From: an uncultured Lachnospiraceae bacterium
Lineage (GTDB): Bacteria > Bacillota > Clostridia > Lachnospirales > Lachnospiraceae
Length of the DNA: 64,000 nucleotides
Direction: 5' to 3'
Assembly (NCBI GenBank): GCA_902793335.1
Contig: CADBCZ010000005.1
Span: 62,001-126,000 of the forward strand
Shown here: piece by piece, positions 43,426 through 54,417 of the stretch
Numbering within the stretch: position 1 is the first letter of the stretch
Layout: the number at the start of each line of letters is the position of its first letter
Notes under the pieces: model-generated
The model's input: the letters and a program-made list of their open reading frames with translations, nothing else
Told to the model about the DNA's origin: nothing
The model's database searches: none
Translations under genes and position numbers: made by a program

Positions 43426-45081
43426 TCACAGTTCTTCCTGCAAATGACTAACCATAACAGGAACCACCTGTTTCTTTCTGGATACCACTCCCGGAAGTGT
43501 ACATACATTTTCGACAGCAACAGCATCAAATGCATCCTGCATATATTGTACCGCGTTATTACCGAACGCGAGTAACAATGAACTCTGTGTGCGTATATTG
43601 GTCAACATAATATATACTAGTTGAACAGGCATAGCTTCGATATGCTCCGTCACATATTCCTGCATTATCTTAGCCACTCTCTTTAGCTCATTTTCATTGA
43701 TAGAACTGATCTGACTGACTCCGATACCTGTAGTGTTGACCTGAAATGTCTTATAATCCTGATTAAATAATTCCTCAGGTGTTTTTCCCCGGAGCGAGCT
43801 TCCTGCCTCAAACATCTGCATAGCAAATGCTTCCAGCTCAATTTCCGCAGCACCTGCCAACTCTTTAGCTGTAGCTTCATCTAACGGTGTACAGGTCGGA
43901 GAACGGAAAAGTAAAGTATCAGAAAGAATTGCTGAACACAAAAGACCAGCCATCTCTTTACTGATAGTCTGGTTGTTTTCACGATACATCTGATAAATGA
44001 TCGTAGCTGTACATCCGACCGGCTGATTACGGAAATACACAGGTGAGATGGTCTGCAGTGAACCGAGTCTGTGATGATCAATAATTTCACAGATTTCAGC
44101 ATCTTCAATACCGTCAACCGCCTGCGACTTTTCATTATGATCTACCAGTATAACCTTCTTCTTGCGAAGAGCCAACAAGTTTCTACGTGAAACCATACCG
44201 CAGTAATGTCCAAGATCATCCACAATAGGGAAATCACGAAATCTTTTCTTAGACATAATTTCCTTAATTGAATCAACAGTATCATCTAACTGAAATGTTA
44301 TCAGATTCTGTTTACGCATGAAGTATTTTACTGGAATACTCTGATTGATAAGTCGAGCAGCTGTGTATGCATCAAGCTTTGTAGTGATAACACTACACTC
44401 ACGCTCTTTTGCAAGCTGTAAAACCAACGGATTAACCGGAGCATCCATACAGAGTATCATACATCCGATTCCCATCTCGATTCCACACATCTGTGTATCC
44501 ACCTGATCTCCCACGATCATAATATCATCTTTTTGAAGGAGCTGGCCTATAAGCTGCGGGTTTGCCGCTCCGATTGAAACCTTACCGTTTACTATATGAT
44601 TATGTGGATTTCCTGCAACAAGCGTTCCTTCTAACACATCTACCAAATTCGAATACGGAGTTTTTGCCTTTGCCAGAATGTCGTTATCATATACGTCCAT
44701 ATAAGATGTCGCGATATCATTGACAGTTATAATACCTTCCAACATATTATTCTGTCCTACAACAGGTAGTGTAACTGCATCCAACTCGCCCATCATTTTC
44801 CAGGCATCTTTAATTGAAATATTATTGGGAATACCGTCAATCTTTCGATACTCAATATCCATTACCTGTGTATTAACATCTTCAATAAGCTCCGGCATTT
44901 CAACCTTGAAATAATCCAGAACAAACTTGGTTTCATTATTTAAACTTCCGGCACGCTTCGGAATACATGAGCCGGGATGAATCTGATTTTTCAAATTTGC
45001 ATATGCAATAGCCGAACATATAGAATCTGTATCCGGATTCTTGTGTCCAACAACAATAATCGGCATATCTTCCATTATCAT
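43426..45081 (-). CDS. manganese-dependent inorganic pyrophosphatase with CBS/DRTGG insert
   Basis: 551 residues. DHH phosphoesterase core: GHKNPDTDSICSAIAYA (start), VDHNE, IIDHHRLGSL and the DHHA2 C-terminal part. CBS domains (about 70-125 and 250-310) and a DRTGG domain sit between the first and second core motifs, the layout of nucleotide-regulated family II pyrophosphatases. It splits pyrophosphate to two phosphates; AMP/ADP inhibit and diadenosine polyphosphates activate family members. RBS AAAGGAC. Confidence 0.92.
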   Translation of the reverse strand: MIMEDMPIIVVGHKNPDTDSICSAIAYANLKNQIHPGSCIPKRAGSLNNETKFVLDYFKVEMPELIEDVNTQVMDIEYRKIDGIPNNISIKDAWKMMGELDAVTLPVVGQNNMLEGIITVNDIATSYMDVYDNDILAKAKTPYSNLVDVLEGTLVAGNPHNHIVNGKVSIGAANPQLIGQLLQKDDIMIVGDQVDTQMCGIEMGIGCMILCMDAPVNPLVLQLAKERECSVITTKLDAYTAARLINQSIPVKYFMRKQNLITFQLDDTVDSIKEIMSKKRFRDFPIVDDLGHYCGMVSRRNLLALRKKKVILVDHNEKSQAVDGIEDAEICEIIDHHRLGSLQTISPVYFRNQPVGCTATIIYQMYRENNQTISKEMAGLLCSAILSDTLLFRSPTCTPLDEATAKELAGAAEIELEAFAMQMFEAGSSLRGKTPEELFNQDYKTFQVNTTGIGVSQISSINENELKRVAKIMQEYVTEHIEAMPVQLVYIMLTNIRTQSSLLLAFGNNAVQYMQDAFDAVAVENVCTLPGVVSRKKQVVPVMVSHLQEEL

Positions 45082-45154
45082 TTATGTCCTTTCTATACGA
45101 GTCTATCTAGTTTTTATATAATAATGATTTAGAATAAAAAATGCAAGAACAAAT

Positions 45155-47011
45155 TTAAGCCGATTTTTCAAACTGTGCATTATACAGCTTTGCATAGAAA
45201 CCATTCTTAGAAAGCAGACTCTCATGATCTCCCTGTTCTATTATTTTACCGTCCTTCATAACAAGTATCACATCCGCATTTCTGATAGTCGAAAGACGAT
45301 GCGCAACGATAAAGCTTGTGCGACCTTCCATCATCGTGTTAAATGCTTCCTGAATCTTTACTTCCGTCCTTGTATCAATACTTGACGTAGCCTCATCAAG
45401 AATCAGCATAGGAGGAAGTAACAGCATGACACGAGTGATACACAAAAGCTGTTTCTGCCCCTGACTTAGGCTGTTGTCATCTATTACTGTATCAAGTCTT
45501 TTCGGCATACGTCGGATAAATCCCCAGCTATGTGCCGCTTTACAAGCATTAATTATCTCCTCATCAGTCGCATCAGGATTACCAAATGCAACGTTTTCCC
45601 TAATTGTTCCATTCTTGATCCACGTCTCCTGCAATACCATTCCATAATTTCTGCGAAGCGAATGGCGGCTCACCTTATCAATCTCCCACTCATCAACGCT
45701 TATCTTTCCATCATCTACATCATAAAACCTCATAAGCAGATTAATAAATGTAGTCTTTCCGCAGCCTGTAGGACCGACTATCGCAACTCTTGTTCCCGGT
45801 TTAACATCAAGTGAAAAATGCTCTATAAGCTTCTCACCTCCGGTATATGAAAATGATACATCTTCTATACTTACGTGTCCCTTAGCCATGTCCATGGTCT
45901 GTGGAGAATCTTTCTTTTCGGGCTTCTCCTCCATAAGTTCAAACACACGGGCTGCACATGCAAGTGCTCCCTGAAGCTCCGTAACAACATTGCTTATATC
46001 GTTAAACGGTTTCATATACTGATTGGCATAGGCAAGCAGTACTGAAAGACCTCCCACCGTAAGACCTCCTGCCATTATCCTGCCTGCTCCCACAAGTGCC
46101 ACTAATGCATATATCACATTGTTGACAGCACGTGTACTCGGATTGGTAAGAGAGCTGTAAAATACCGCTTTTCTTGAATACTCTTTCAACTCCTCATTTA
46201 TCACATCAAATCTCTGTGCTGCTCTTTCCTCATAGCCAAATGCCTTAACAACTTTCTGATTTCCTATCATTTCCTCTACCAGTGCAGTCTGCTCACCTCT
46301 GGTGTAGGTCTGTTTCTGAAACATTTTGTATGTATGTGTGGATATAAATCTTGCTACTATAAAGCTTATCGGCGTAAGTGCGATAACCATTAATGATATC
46401 ATCACATTCTTAGAGAACATAAAGCCAATCGTCACAATGATAGTCATAATTCCACAGAAAAGCTGTGAAAATCCAAGCAGCAATCCATCCGACAACTGAT
46501 CGGTATCTGCAATCACTCTTCCTACAACATCACCTGTGCTGTGCGAATCAAGATATGAAAGGGGAAGTCTCTCAATCTGTCTTATTGCCTTTGCCCTTAT
46601 ATCCTGAACAACACTATATGCCAACCTGTTATTTGTCGCATTCATTATCCATGTTGCAGCCGAAGTAATAATGATAAGAACGATAGTCTTTGCCAAAACA
46701 CCTTTTATCATCTCAAAATCAACATGGCCTTTTGATACAATTCCATCAATCGCGTCACCAAACAATATGGGAATATAGAGCTGCATAACAACCGTCACCA
46801 TTGCAAGGACAATACTAATTCCAAGAAGAATCCTGTATCTGCCGATAAATGCCATAACATTCTTTAAAGTCTCGATGCTTGTTGTGTTTTCACTCTTCTT
46901 ATGACCACTTGCCTGCAAGCGTTCCTGTGTCGTATTCTTCTTTATATTATTTTGTTTAATGTTATTCTGTTTCCTCTTGTTGTTGCTTTTTTTCTTTCTC
47001 TTCTTACTCAT
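45155..47011 (-). CDS. heterodimeric ABC exporter subunit with degenerate signature
   Basis: 618 residues. A very basic Lys/Asn-rich N-terminal extension (1-50), six TM helices (about 55-340), and an NBD with Walker A GPTGCGKTT and intact Walker B/catalytic Glu LILDEATSSID. The signature motif is changed to LSQGQ. In heterodimeric exporters such as TM287/288 and BmrCD one subunit carries exactly this change, and the partner lacks the catalytic Glu. It lies 59 bp after the partner gene. Probably multidrug or lipid export. Confidence 0.9.
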   Translation of the reverse strand: MSKKRKKKSNNKRKQNNIKQNNIKKNTTQERLQASGHKKSENTTSIETLKNVMAFIGRYRILLGISIVLAMVTVVMQLYIPILFGDAIDGIVSKGHVDFEMIKGVLAKTIVLIIITSAATWIMNATNNRLAYSVVQDIRAKAIRQIERLPLSYLDSHSTGDVVGRVIADTDQLSDGLLLGFSQLFCGIMTIIVTIGFMFSKNVMISLMVIALTPISFIVARFISTHTYKMFQKQTYTRGEQTALVEEMIGNQKVVKAFGYEERAAQRFDVINEELKEYSRKAVFYSSLTNPSTRAVNNVIYALVALVGAGRIMAGGLTVGGLSVLLAYANQYMKPFNDISNVVTELQGALACAARVFELMEEKPEKKDSPQTMDMAKGHVSIEDVSFSYTGGEKLIEHFSLDVKPGTRVAIVGPTGCGKTTFINLLMRFYDVDDGKISVDEWEIDKVSRHSLRRNYGMVLQETWIKNGTIRENVAFGNPDATDEEIINACKAAHSWGFIRRMPKRLDTVIDDNSLSQGQKQLLCITRVMLLLPPMLILDEATSSIDTRTEVKIQEAFNTMMEGRTSFIVAHRLSTIRNADVILVMKDGKIIEQGDHESLLSKNGFYAKLYNAQFEKSA

Positions 47012-47070
47012 ATTTTCACCGCTTCTCTTATCATCTATCGCATTGCTCTTCTATTATTTCATTTCTGTTC

Positions 47071-48969
47071 CTATTTCTTGCTTTCTGCTCGTTCTATTTC
47101 TCTAGGAAACTGCGAATAATATATCTCCTGATACACCTCACAACTCTTCATAAGCTCATCATGAGTTCCACATCCAACCATTTCCCCATCATCCATTACC
47201 AATATAACATCAGCATTTCTTATACTTGAAGTCCTCTGTGACACAATGAACACTGTCATATCCTTATCCAGTCCCGCGATTGCCGCACGAAGCTTTGCAT
47301 CAGTTGCAAAGTCTAGTGCACTTGCAGAATCATCCAATATCAGTATCTCCGGCTTTCTCACTAGCGCTCTTGCTATGGTAAGTCTCTGTTTCTGACCGCC
47401 CGAAAAATTACGTCCGTTCTGTTCAACAACAGTGTCAAGCCCCTTACCCTTATTCTTTATCACCTCTGTCGCCTGAGCCAGTTCAATAGCCTCCATCATC
47501 TCATCATCACTTGCATTCTCATTGCCCCACAAGAGATTATCCCTTATTGTTCCCTCAAACAGCACCGCCTTCTGAGGTACAATACCAAACTTTGAAAGAA
47601 GCTCCTTCTTAGAGTAATCCCTGACATTTACACCATCGACTAACACCTGTCCCTTGGTTGCATCATATAATCCGGGAATTAAGTTCACCAGAGTTGATTT
47701 ACCGCTTCCTGTCGCACCTATAACACCAACCGTTTGGCCTTTTAAAATATCAAAGCTGACATCCGAAAGTGCCTCGTCTCCGGATGCATTATATCCAAAT
47801 GAAACATTGTCAAATTTGACCACAGCTAATTTATCTGGTTTTGAATCGTATACTGATTCCTTCTTTGAGTTTTTCCTCTCTTCGCGTCTTCTTTCTTCAC
47901 GCATTCTTTTCTTATCCGCCAACAATCTGTTCTTACCGGTCTGTGCATCATTTGATGTTTTCTTCTTATCCAACTCGTTCTTATTCGAAGTAGTTTTATT
48001 ATCTTCTTCATTCCCTTCTTCCATACCCGGAACAATATCAAATACATCCGATACACGATTTGCTCCTGCAAGACCCTTATTGATGATAACCACAAGGGAC
48101 GCAAATTTAATAAGCTCTACTATCATCTGAGCCATATAGTTGTACATAGCAACGACATCACCCTGCTTAAGCTCTCCAACATTTACCTGTAATGCACCCT
48201 GTTTTATAAGAACGATAGTTGCAACATTTACCATAAGAAATGTCAGTGGATTCATAAGCGCAGATATACGTCCAACGAATTCGTTAAGTCTTGTAAGAGT
48301 GTCATTCTTCTCATCAAATTCTGCTATCTCATATTCTTCCTTGCAAAAAGCTCTGATAACTCTGACACCCTTCAGGTTTTCTCTTGTTATTCCAAGCACA
48401 TCATCAAGCGCAGCCTGCACTTTCTTAAATAACGGAATTGTAGAAAACATGATTGCAGCAACCACAAGTGACAACAGCGGAATTGCAGCCGCAAATACGA
48501 GCGCACATTTAACATCAATTGTAAATGACATTATCATCGCGCCAACTACTATAAACGGACTCCTTAGAAGAAGTCTTAACGCCATATTCACACCATTCTG
48601 AACAAGGTTGACATCACTTGTCATTCTGGTAATAAGGGTATCCGTCCCCGCCTTATCTAAGGTAGCATATGAAAATGATTGAATATGGGTAAAAAGATCC
48701 TTTCGAAGTGCTGTGGCAAAGCCTACGCTTGCATTAGCTGCAAACCACTGTGCCGTGATTGAAAAAGCAAGACCTAGTGCCGCAAGCAGGATCAAGAACC
48801 AAAAATATTTCCAAATATACGCATTATCTCCGGTAGCAATACCGTTATCAATAATCCGCGCTATCACTATAGGCACTAATAAATCCATTAGTGCCTCAAA
48901 TAATTTAAACAACGGAGCAAGAATACTCTGTATCTCATATCCCTTGATGTATTTCATCAAATTCTTCAC
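47071..48969 (-). CDS. heterodimeric ABC exporter subunit with degenerate Walker B
   Basis: 632 residues. Six TM helices (about 15-310), an unusually long charged Lys/Glu/Arg linker (about 325-390), and an NBD with Walker A GATGSGKST, canonical signature FSGGQKQR and Walker B LILDDSASALD, in which Asp replaces the catalytic Glu. It complements the changed signature of the downstream subunit to form one active and one degenerate ATP site. Starts with GTG at 48969 after GAGGTATAAAT. Confidence 0.9.
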   Translation of the reverse strand: MKNLMKYIKGYEIQSILAPLFKLFEALMDLLVPIVIARIIDNGIATGDNAYIWKYFWFLILLAALGLAFSITAQWFAANASVGFATALRKDLFTHIQSFSYATLDKAGTDTLITRMTSDVNLVQNGVNMALRLLLRSPFIVVGAMIMSFTIDVKCALVFAAAIPLLSLVVAAIMFSTIPLFKKVQAALDDVLGITRENLKGVRVIRAFCKEEYEIAEFDEKNDTLTRLNEFVGRISALMNPLTFLMVNVATIVLIKQGALQVNVGELKQGDVVAMYNYMAQMIVELIKFASLVVIINKGLAGANRVSDVFDIVPGMEEGNEEDNKTTSNKNELDKKKTSNDAQTGKNRLLADKKRMREERRREERKNSKKESVYDSKPDKLAVVKFDNVSFGYNASGDEALSDVSFDILKGQTVGVIGATGSGKSTLVNLIPGLYDATKGQVLVDGVNVRDYSKKELLSKFGIVPQKAVLFEGTIRDNLLWGNENASDDEMMEAIELAQATEVIKNKGKGLDTVVEQNGRNFSGGQKQRLTIARALVRKPEILILDDSASALDFATDAKLRAAIAGLDKDMTVFIVSQRTSSIRNADVILVMDDGEMVGCGTHDELMKSCEVYQEIYYSQFPREIERAESKK

Positions 48970-48998
48970 ATTTATACCTCTTTATCACTCATAAAATT

Positions 48999-49025
48999 GG
49001 GTGCCGAAACACACGACACCCTGTA
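48999..49025 (-). terminator. terminator after the REC-GGDEF gene
   Basis: GGGTGCCG (48999-49006) and CGACACCC (49014-49021) pair with one mismatch; on the minus strand the stem is followed by AATTTTAT. Confidence 0.6.
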
Positions 49026-49052
49026 ATTATGCTATATGTTAATATCTATTAT

Positions 49053-50399
49053 TTATTCTAAAGCTTCCGCTTCATATTCTATCGTCATCCTCTCATAATA
49101 CTGAGTTTTCTTCCACGCTTCCAACACTCTGTCGATAACAGTCTGAATACTTTCATCAGCAACATTCGGCAAAATGACAAGATACTGATTGATCGCACCA
49201 TGCATCATTATATCACTGCTCCTCAATGTATTTGCAAGAATCTCTCCAAAATACTCTGTTATCTCGGTAAGTTCTATCTCCTTGATACTTTCATTATGAG
49301 GAACTATTGTAAACAACACCTTATATGCTTCCTCGTTATATCGTCTGACATATCTTATAATATATCTGTATACATTTGCAAAGTTATCCTGACTTAGCAT
49401 CAAAGCCCTGTTAAGGACGTTGCGTTCTTCCAAAATAATGTTCCATTTTTGAAGATCCTTCATATCAGCCCTTGAGATATCAACCACGCTGTCCTCTTCA
49501 ATATACACCGAGCATCCGTGTTTTCCGTTCTGTTTTACGGCATATAATGATTTATCTGCCTTTTTAAATGCTTCAGAATACACAGCTCCTTTCTGGGTTA
49601 TAATCGCACCTACAGAAACACCGAGCGGTATCTGCATATCATCACCCAACACGTTAAGTGCCGCATCATGAAGCTTCGTGTTAAGTCCCTGGGCAACTCT
49701 CTTAAGGACATCTCTGTCTTTCATGTCCTTCAAAAATGCAATGAATTCATCACCGCCGATTCGACCGATAATATCATGTGAACGGAAATGATGTTTCAAT
49801 ATGGTAGAAAATGAAACCAATATTCTGTCACCGGCTTCATGGCCATAGAGATCATTTACCAGCTTAAAGTTATCCATATCTATAATGAGCAATGCACCGT
49901 TATTCTCATTAATTATCTTCTTGATATACTCATTGACACTTATCTTGTTAAGCAAACCTGTAAGTTTATCTGTGGATGCCTCAACCGAAAGTGTCCTGAT
50001 CTTTCTGGTATGGTTCAAAACATTCTTGATTCTATGCAGAAGAACACTTGGTTCAAAAGGCTTCTTGACAAAATCCATAGCACCAAGCTGAAGCCCCTTT
50101 GCCTCAAACTCCCTTTGATCACCGGCCGTCAGGAAAATAACCGGCACCTCAGGTATATTGATTGAATCCTCATATTCCCTCAATTTCTCATAGGTTTCAA
50201 AACCATCCATATCGGGCATAATTATATCTAACAGAATAAGATTAGGGCGATTACCTTCTTTGATAAAGTCAAGCAAAGCCTGACCACTGTTAAGCGCAGT
50301 AACCCTCATTCCGTTTTTGCTCAAAATATTACCTGCAATTTTGAGATTAGTAATATCATCATCAATTACTACGATCCAATCCGCCGTATCTGAATTCAT
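49053..50399 (-). CDS. REC-GGDEF diguanylate cyclase
   Basis: 448 residues. Receiver domain (about 8-125) with phosphoacceptor Asp in LILLDIIMPDMDGFETY and Lys in FVKKPFEPS. The GGDEF domain (about 145-305) has an intact RIGGDEF and the KLTGLLNK/NFKLVNDLYGHEAGD motifs, so it should make c-di-GMP. The C-terminal 130 residues are a helical domain of unknown function. It lies 42 bp downstream of a hybrid histidine kinase, its likely activator. RBS AGGAGG. Confidence 0.9.
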   Translation of the reverse strand: MNSDTADWIVVIDDDITNLKIAGNILSKNGMRVTALNSGQALLDFIKEGNRPNLILLDIIMPDMDGFETYEKLREYEDSINIPEVPVIFLTAGDQREFEAKGLQLGAMDFVKKPFEPSVLLHRIKNVLNHTRKIRTLSVEASTDKLTGLLNKISVNEYIKKIINENNGALLIIDMDNFKLVNDLYGHEAGDRILVSFSTILKHHFRSHDIIGRIGGDEFIAFLKDMKDRDVLKRVAQGLNTKLHDAALNVLGDDMQIPLGVSVGAIITQKGAVYSEAFKKADKSLYAVKQNGKHGCSVYIEEDSVVDISRADMKDLQKWNIILEERNVLNRALMLSQDNFANVYRYIIRYVRRYNEEAYKVLFTIVPHNESIKEIELTEITEYFGEILANTLRSSDIMMHGAINQYLVILPNVADESIQTVIDRVLEAWKKTQYYERMTIEYEAEALE

Positions 50400-50441
50400 A
50401 ATTATGCCTCCTAATACATTAATAAATTGATATACATTTAT

Positions 50442-53264
50442 CTAACGTAATATTTCCCCTATTGCCTTCTTCGTCTGAACATATATCCTTATGAACTTCT
50501 CATGATTCTCCATAATATATATTTCATCCTCATTAGCAGCTGCTTCTTCAAGCTTTGAAGCCAATCCAAATAGCAGTTCCGCCCCGATAGATTTGGATGT
50601 GCTCTTAAGAGAATGTATTAATATTCTGTAAGAGTTCCAATCCTGCTCTAAATAATAAGTGCCCAGTTCTTCCGCTTTGACACTGCAGGAATCAGCATAA
50701 TCCCTTAATATCTCCACATAGAAATCCATGCTGTCTCCGCAGTATTTGATACCTTCTTCAACCGTAATACCTATATCTCTTAGATTCTCCAAAACAGAGT
50801 TGTTAATATCATCATCAACCTCCTCCTCGTTTTGTGGTGAAAACTCCATCATAACGACCCCATCAGAAGAAGCCTCGATATCATTTGACATCTCATCTGT
50901 CACCTTGTCAGTACCATACAGATTATTCTCTGTTTCTGTTATCATGTATTCAGGCAGATATTTCTTCAAAATCTCCTCAAGCTTATCTACTTCAATCGGT
51001 TTTGAAAGATAGTCTATAAACCCTTCTTTAAGATATTTTTCCTTTGCTCCCTCTACTGCATTGGCAGTAAGCGCTATCATCGCGGTCATATCCTTTAAAA
51101 TGTTACGAGTCTTAAGTTCTCTCAAGGTTTCGATACCATCCATACCCGGCATCATATGATCTAAGAATACTATATTATAATCCTTTTTCGCCATTTTTTC
51201 AATTGTTTCGACACCTGAAGCTGCCACATCCGGAACGATTCCGAATATCTTCATAAGATTTTGGGAAACCTTGATATTCATCTCATTATCGTCGACAACT
51301 AAAACCTCGGCACCGCTTATCTTGATGTCCTCACCAGCATTCTCTCGTCTGACTGACGCTTTCACGCGCTCTGCATAATCGCCAATCGGCTGCTCACTAA
51401 CAATTGTCTGCAGGAGTCTGAATGAGAATACCGAGCCTTCACCATATACACTGTCCACATTCAGTTTACTTCCCATCATGCTAAGAAGCCTTGTGACAAT
51501 AGACATTCCAAGTCCTGTTCCCTCGATATTCCTGTTTCTCTCTTCCTCGATTCGTGTAAATGATTCAAACAGCTTATCCATATCTTCCTTACGGATTCCT
51601 ATACCCGTATCCCTTACTTCGACATCAAGGTATATGTTGCCATTCTCCCTACCTCCATCATTTATTGATAAAGTCACCTCACCTGTTTCGGTATATTTAA
51701 CAGCATTAGTAAGCAGATTCATAATAACCTGAGTTATCCTTACATCGTCACCGAACAAAACTGACGGAAGATTATCATCTATATTGAGTTTTACACTAAG
51801 ACCTTTGTTCTTAGCCCTTTCAGATATCGAATTGACCAGATTGTTAATAACTGAAGACAGGTCATAATTAACAGGTATAATCTCCATCTTCCCGTCTTCA
51901 ATCTTTGAAAAATCAAGAATGCTGTTGATTAGCGAAAGCAGTGTTCTTCCGGCTGTCTGGATGTTAGAAGAATACTCTAAGATATTCTCGTCATCCGACT
52001 CTCTAAGTATCATCTCATTCATTCCCAGAACTGCATTTATCGGAGTTCTTATCTCATGAGACATATTGGCAAGGAACTCACTCTTTGCCTTATTGGCAGA
52101 GTTTGCAATCTCTATCTGCTCTTTAAGAGAAGTAGACATCGTCTGAAGACTTCTCGACAATATACCAACCTCGTCCTTACTGCGAACACTCATCTCCTCA
52201 TCAAAGTTACCGTCAGCATAGTGTTTGGCAACACTTGTCATCTTCTTAAGCGGTTTGATTATTCCTCTGACACTCAGCGCACTGACAATAATAGCCAGAA
52301 TAAAAATAGCTGCAGCTATCACCATGAGCTGTACAAGCAATCTTTGCTGTGGTTCCTGAATTTCGTCCACAGGTGCATATATACCAAATATCATTCCATT
52401 CCTAAGTTTTTTCAATATGAGTTTCTGACTCTCTCCTGTCTTTGAAGTCCAAACATTTACTGTATCCAAATCCAGATTAAGCACCTGCTCAAAATACTGT
52501 TTGTCAGCCTCATCCAACTCCTCGTAGTATGCACCCTCTCGATAATCCTCATGATAAATGATATTTCCCTCGTCAGTCATCAAAAATGCCTTACCATTAT
52601 CGTATATCAATATCTTCGAAACAGCCTCGCGTAAGAGATCCATATCAATATCCATACCGATAACGCCAACCGTACTATCTTTGTAGTAATACGGAATTAC
52701 ATAAGATATCATTTCCGCTCCCAGATTCTTGTTATAATACGGATCCATCCACATAGGGACTCCGGCATCAACGGGGATATAATACCAGCCAACATGTTCA
52801 GCATCATCCTTGTCATACAAGCTCATATCCGTCGGGACAGAGGATTGCCACAAACCATCTCTGACATTAATATTATATAAAAAACCACTACTCGGACCAT
52901 ACACATCAGGATTATATCTAAGATATACAGCTTTTGCACCGCTTGTGTTTTCAGCAATACTCTTACCAAGCTCTGATATCTCATTCGTATATTGATTTCT
53001 CTGATTTTCATCTCCCAAAAAATCCGTATACGTCTCTGCGCGTTTCATTGCATAGTTATAAATCGACCCCACAGACTGTTCAGCAGATCGAAAATTATCA
53101 TCTATTATATTACAGTAATAGTCTGTAGTAGACTGTATTATCTGCTCGGAATCGTTATCAAGTATTACATTGGTTCTTGAGTTTGCGGTAACTATAAATA
53201 AGACGGTTACAACCATCAATATCGCCAATATAACAACACTAATCTTCGTCTGTATTGATCGCAT
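50442..53264 (-). CDS. hybrid sensor histidine kinase (dCache-HAMP-HisKA-HATPase-REC-HPt)
   Basis: 940 residues. TM1 (about 9-27), a large extracellular Cache sensor (about 35-300), TM2 (about 305-330), HAMP (330-380), HisKA with His in MANMSHEIRTPINAVLG (about 400), an HATPase domain with intact N, G1 and G2 boxes (NLLTNAVKYT, DTGIGI, GTGLGMSIV), a receiver domain (655-775, FLDHMMPGMDG) and an HPt domain (about 835-935) with the phosphotransfer His in LIHSLKSTSKSIGA. A complete internal phosphorelay; its output is probably the REC-GGDEF protein encoded next. Confidence 0.93.
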   Translation of the reverse strand: MRSIQTKISVVILAILMVVTVLFIVTANSRTNVILDNDSEQIIQSTTDYYCNIIDDNFRSAEQSVGSIYNYAMKRAETYTDFLGDENQRNQYTNEISELGKSIAENTSGAKAVYLRYNPDVYGPSSGFLYNINVRDGLWQSSVPTDMSLYDKDDAEHVGWYYIPVDAGVPMWMDPYYNKNLGAEMISYVIPYYYKDSTVGVIGMDIDMDLLREAVSKILIYDNGKAFLMTDEGNIIYHEDYREGAYYEELDEADKQYFEQVLNLDLDTVNVWTSKTGESQKLILKKLRNGMIFGIYAPVDEIQEPQQRLLVQLMVIAAAIFILAIIVSALSVRGIIKPLKKMTSVAKHYADGNFDEEMSVRSKDEVGILSRSLQTMSTSLKEQIEIANSANKAKSEFLANMSHEIRTPINAVLGMNEMILRESDDENILEYSSNIQTAGRTLLSLINSILDFSKIEDGKMEIIPVNYDLSSVINNLVNSISERAKNKGLSVKLNIDDNLPSVLFGDDVRITQVIMNLLTNAVKYTETGEVTLSINDGGRENGNIYLDVEVRDTGIGIRKEDMDKLFESFTRIEEERNRNIEGTGLGMSIVTRLLSMMGSKLNVDSVYGEGSVFSFRLLQTIVSEQPIGDYAERVKASVRRENAGEDIKISGAEVLVVDDNEMNIKVSQNLMKIFGIVPDVAASGVETIEKMAKKDYNIVFLDHMMPGMDGIETLRELKTRNILKDMTAMIALTANAVEGAKEKYLKEGFIDYLSKPIEVDKLEEILKKYLPEYMITETENNLYGTDKVTDEMSNDIEASSDGVVMMEFSPQNEEEVDDDINNSVLENLRDIGITVEEGIKYCGDSMDFYVEILRDYADSCSVKAEELGTYYLEQDWNSYRILIHSLKSTSKSIGAELLFGLASKLEEAAANEDEIYIMENHEKFIRIYVQTKKAIGEILR

Positions 53265-53398
53265 ATTCTATCCTCACATCATTTCACGAACCTGGTAAAA
53301 ATGTGTCATTTATCCAATAAAAAATCACGTACCTAATACAAATTAAACTACCTATATAATACCTTATTTTTGCCTATTTATCAATCATTTTAGGCATC

Positions 53399-54154
53399 TT
53401 ATAAGTCAATTTCAAGTTCAACCGGACAGTGATCTGAACCGAATATTTCCGTGTGAATTTTGGCATCAACCAGCTTATCTTTCAAATCCTCCGAGGTAAG
53501 GAAATAGTCGATACGCCATCCAGCATTTTTCTCTCTTGCCTTGAATCTGTATGACCACCATGAATAAATGTCGGTCTGATCCGGATAAAAGTATCTGAAT
53601 GTATCAATGAAGCCACTTCCCAAAAGTTCAGTCATCTTAGACCTCTCCTCATCGGTAAATCCGGCATTTTTACGGTTGGTCTTTGGATTCTTCAAATCTA
53701 TCTCGTTGTGCGCAACATTCATATCACCGCATACAATCACGGATTTCTTAGAAGCAAGCTCTTTCAGGTAATCTCTGAAGGCATCCTCCCAGGTCATTCT
53801 GTAATCAAGACGTTTTAATTCGTTCTGAGAGTTAGGGGTGTATACCGTTATCATATAATAGTTTTCATACTCAAGCGTGATAACTCTTCCCTCATGATCA
53901 TGTTCCTCAATGCCAATTCCATATGTAACATTTATAGGCTCCTGCTTTGTAAATATTGCAGTACCCGAATAGCCTTTCTTCTCTGCGTAATTCCAATATT
54001 GGTAGTAGCCCGGAAAATCAAGTTCTAATTGTCCCTCCTGCATCTTTGATTCCTGAATGCAGAATATATCAGCATCCGCCTCTTTAAAATAATCCTCAAA
54101 GCCCTTTGTCACACAGGCTCTTATTCCATTAACATTCCACGATATCAATCTCAT
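53399..54154 (-). CDS. xth: exodeoxyribonuclease III
   Basis: 251 residues, full length. Exonuclease III/AP endonuclease family: [10 protein letters not shown] (Asn of the first motif), [11 protein letters not shown] (catalytic metal-binding Glu), [41 protein letters not shown] and the C-terminal [13 protein letters not shown] with the Asp-His pair. It cleaves abasic sites in base excision repair. RBS AGGATGACCGG. Confidence 0.94.
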   Translation of the reverse strand: MRLISWNVNGIRACVTKGFEDYFKEADADIFCIQESKMQEGQLELDFPGYYQYWNYAEKKGYSGTAIFTKQEPINVTYGIGIEEHDHEGRVITLEYENYYMITVYTPNSQNELKRLDYRMTWEDAFRDYLKELASKKSVIVCGDMNVAHNEIDLKNPKTNRKNAGFTDEERSKMTELLGSGFIDTFRYFYPDQTDIYSWWSYRFKAREKNAGWRIDYFLTSEDLKDKLVDAKIHTEIFGSDHCPVELEIDL

Positions 54155-54337
54155 CCGGTCATCCTCCTGCCCTTGTCATATAGTATCATTTATAATCGTT
54201 ATTGTAACATGCATAAATATATTAAACAACTCTATAATCCATCCGTTTGTTTTAACACTGACAATAAAGGTTATGCGTTTTTTTCGGCAGTTAAATTTAT
54301 TATTACTTATATTTTCGATAGTTATATGTATATAAAA

Positions 54338-54390
54338 ATGGGCCCCATAGAGTTCTACTTATATGTAATACTCTGTGAGGCTCATTTTTA
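54338..54390. terminator. hairpin terminator after the small membrane protein gene
   Basis: ATGGGCCCCATAGAGT (54338-54353) pairs with ACTCTGTGAGGCTCAT (54370-54385) with three mismatches or G-U pairs; A-rich before and T-rich after, so useful in both directions. Confidence 0.65.
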
Positions 54391-54417
54391 TAAATTCACA
54401 TTCAATTCAATATGCAA

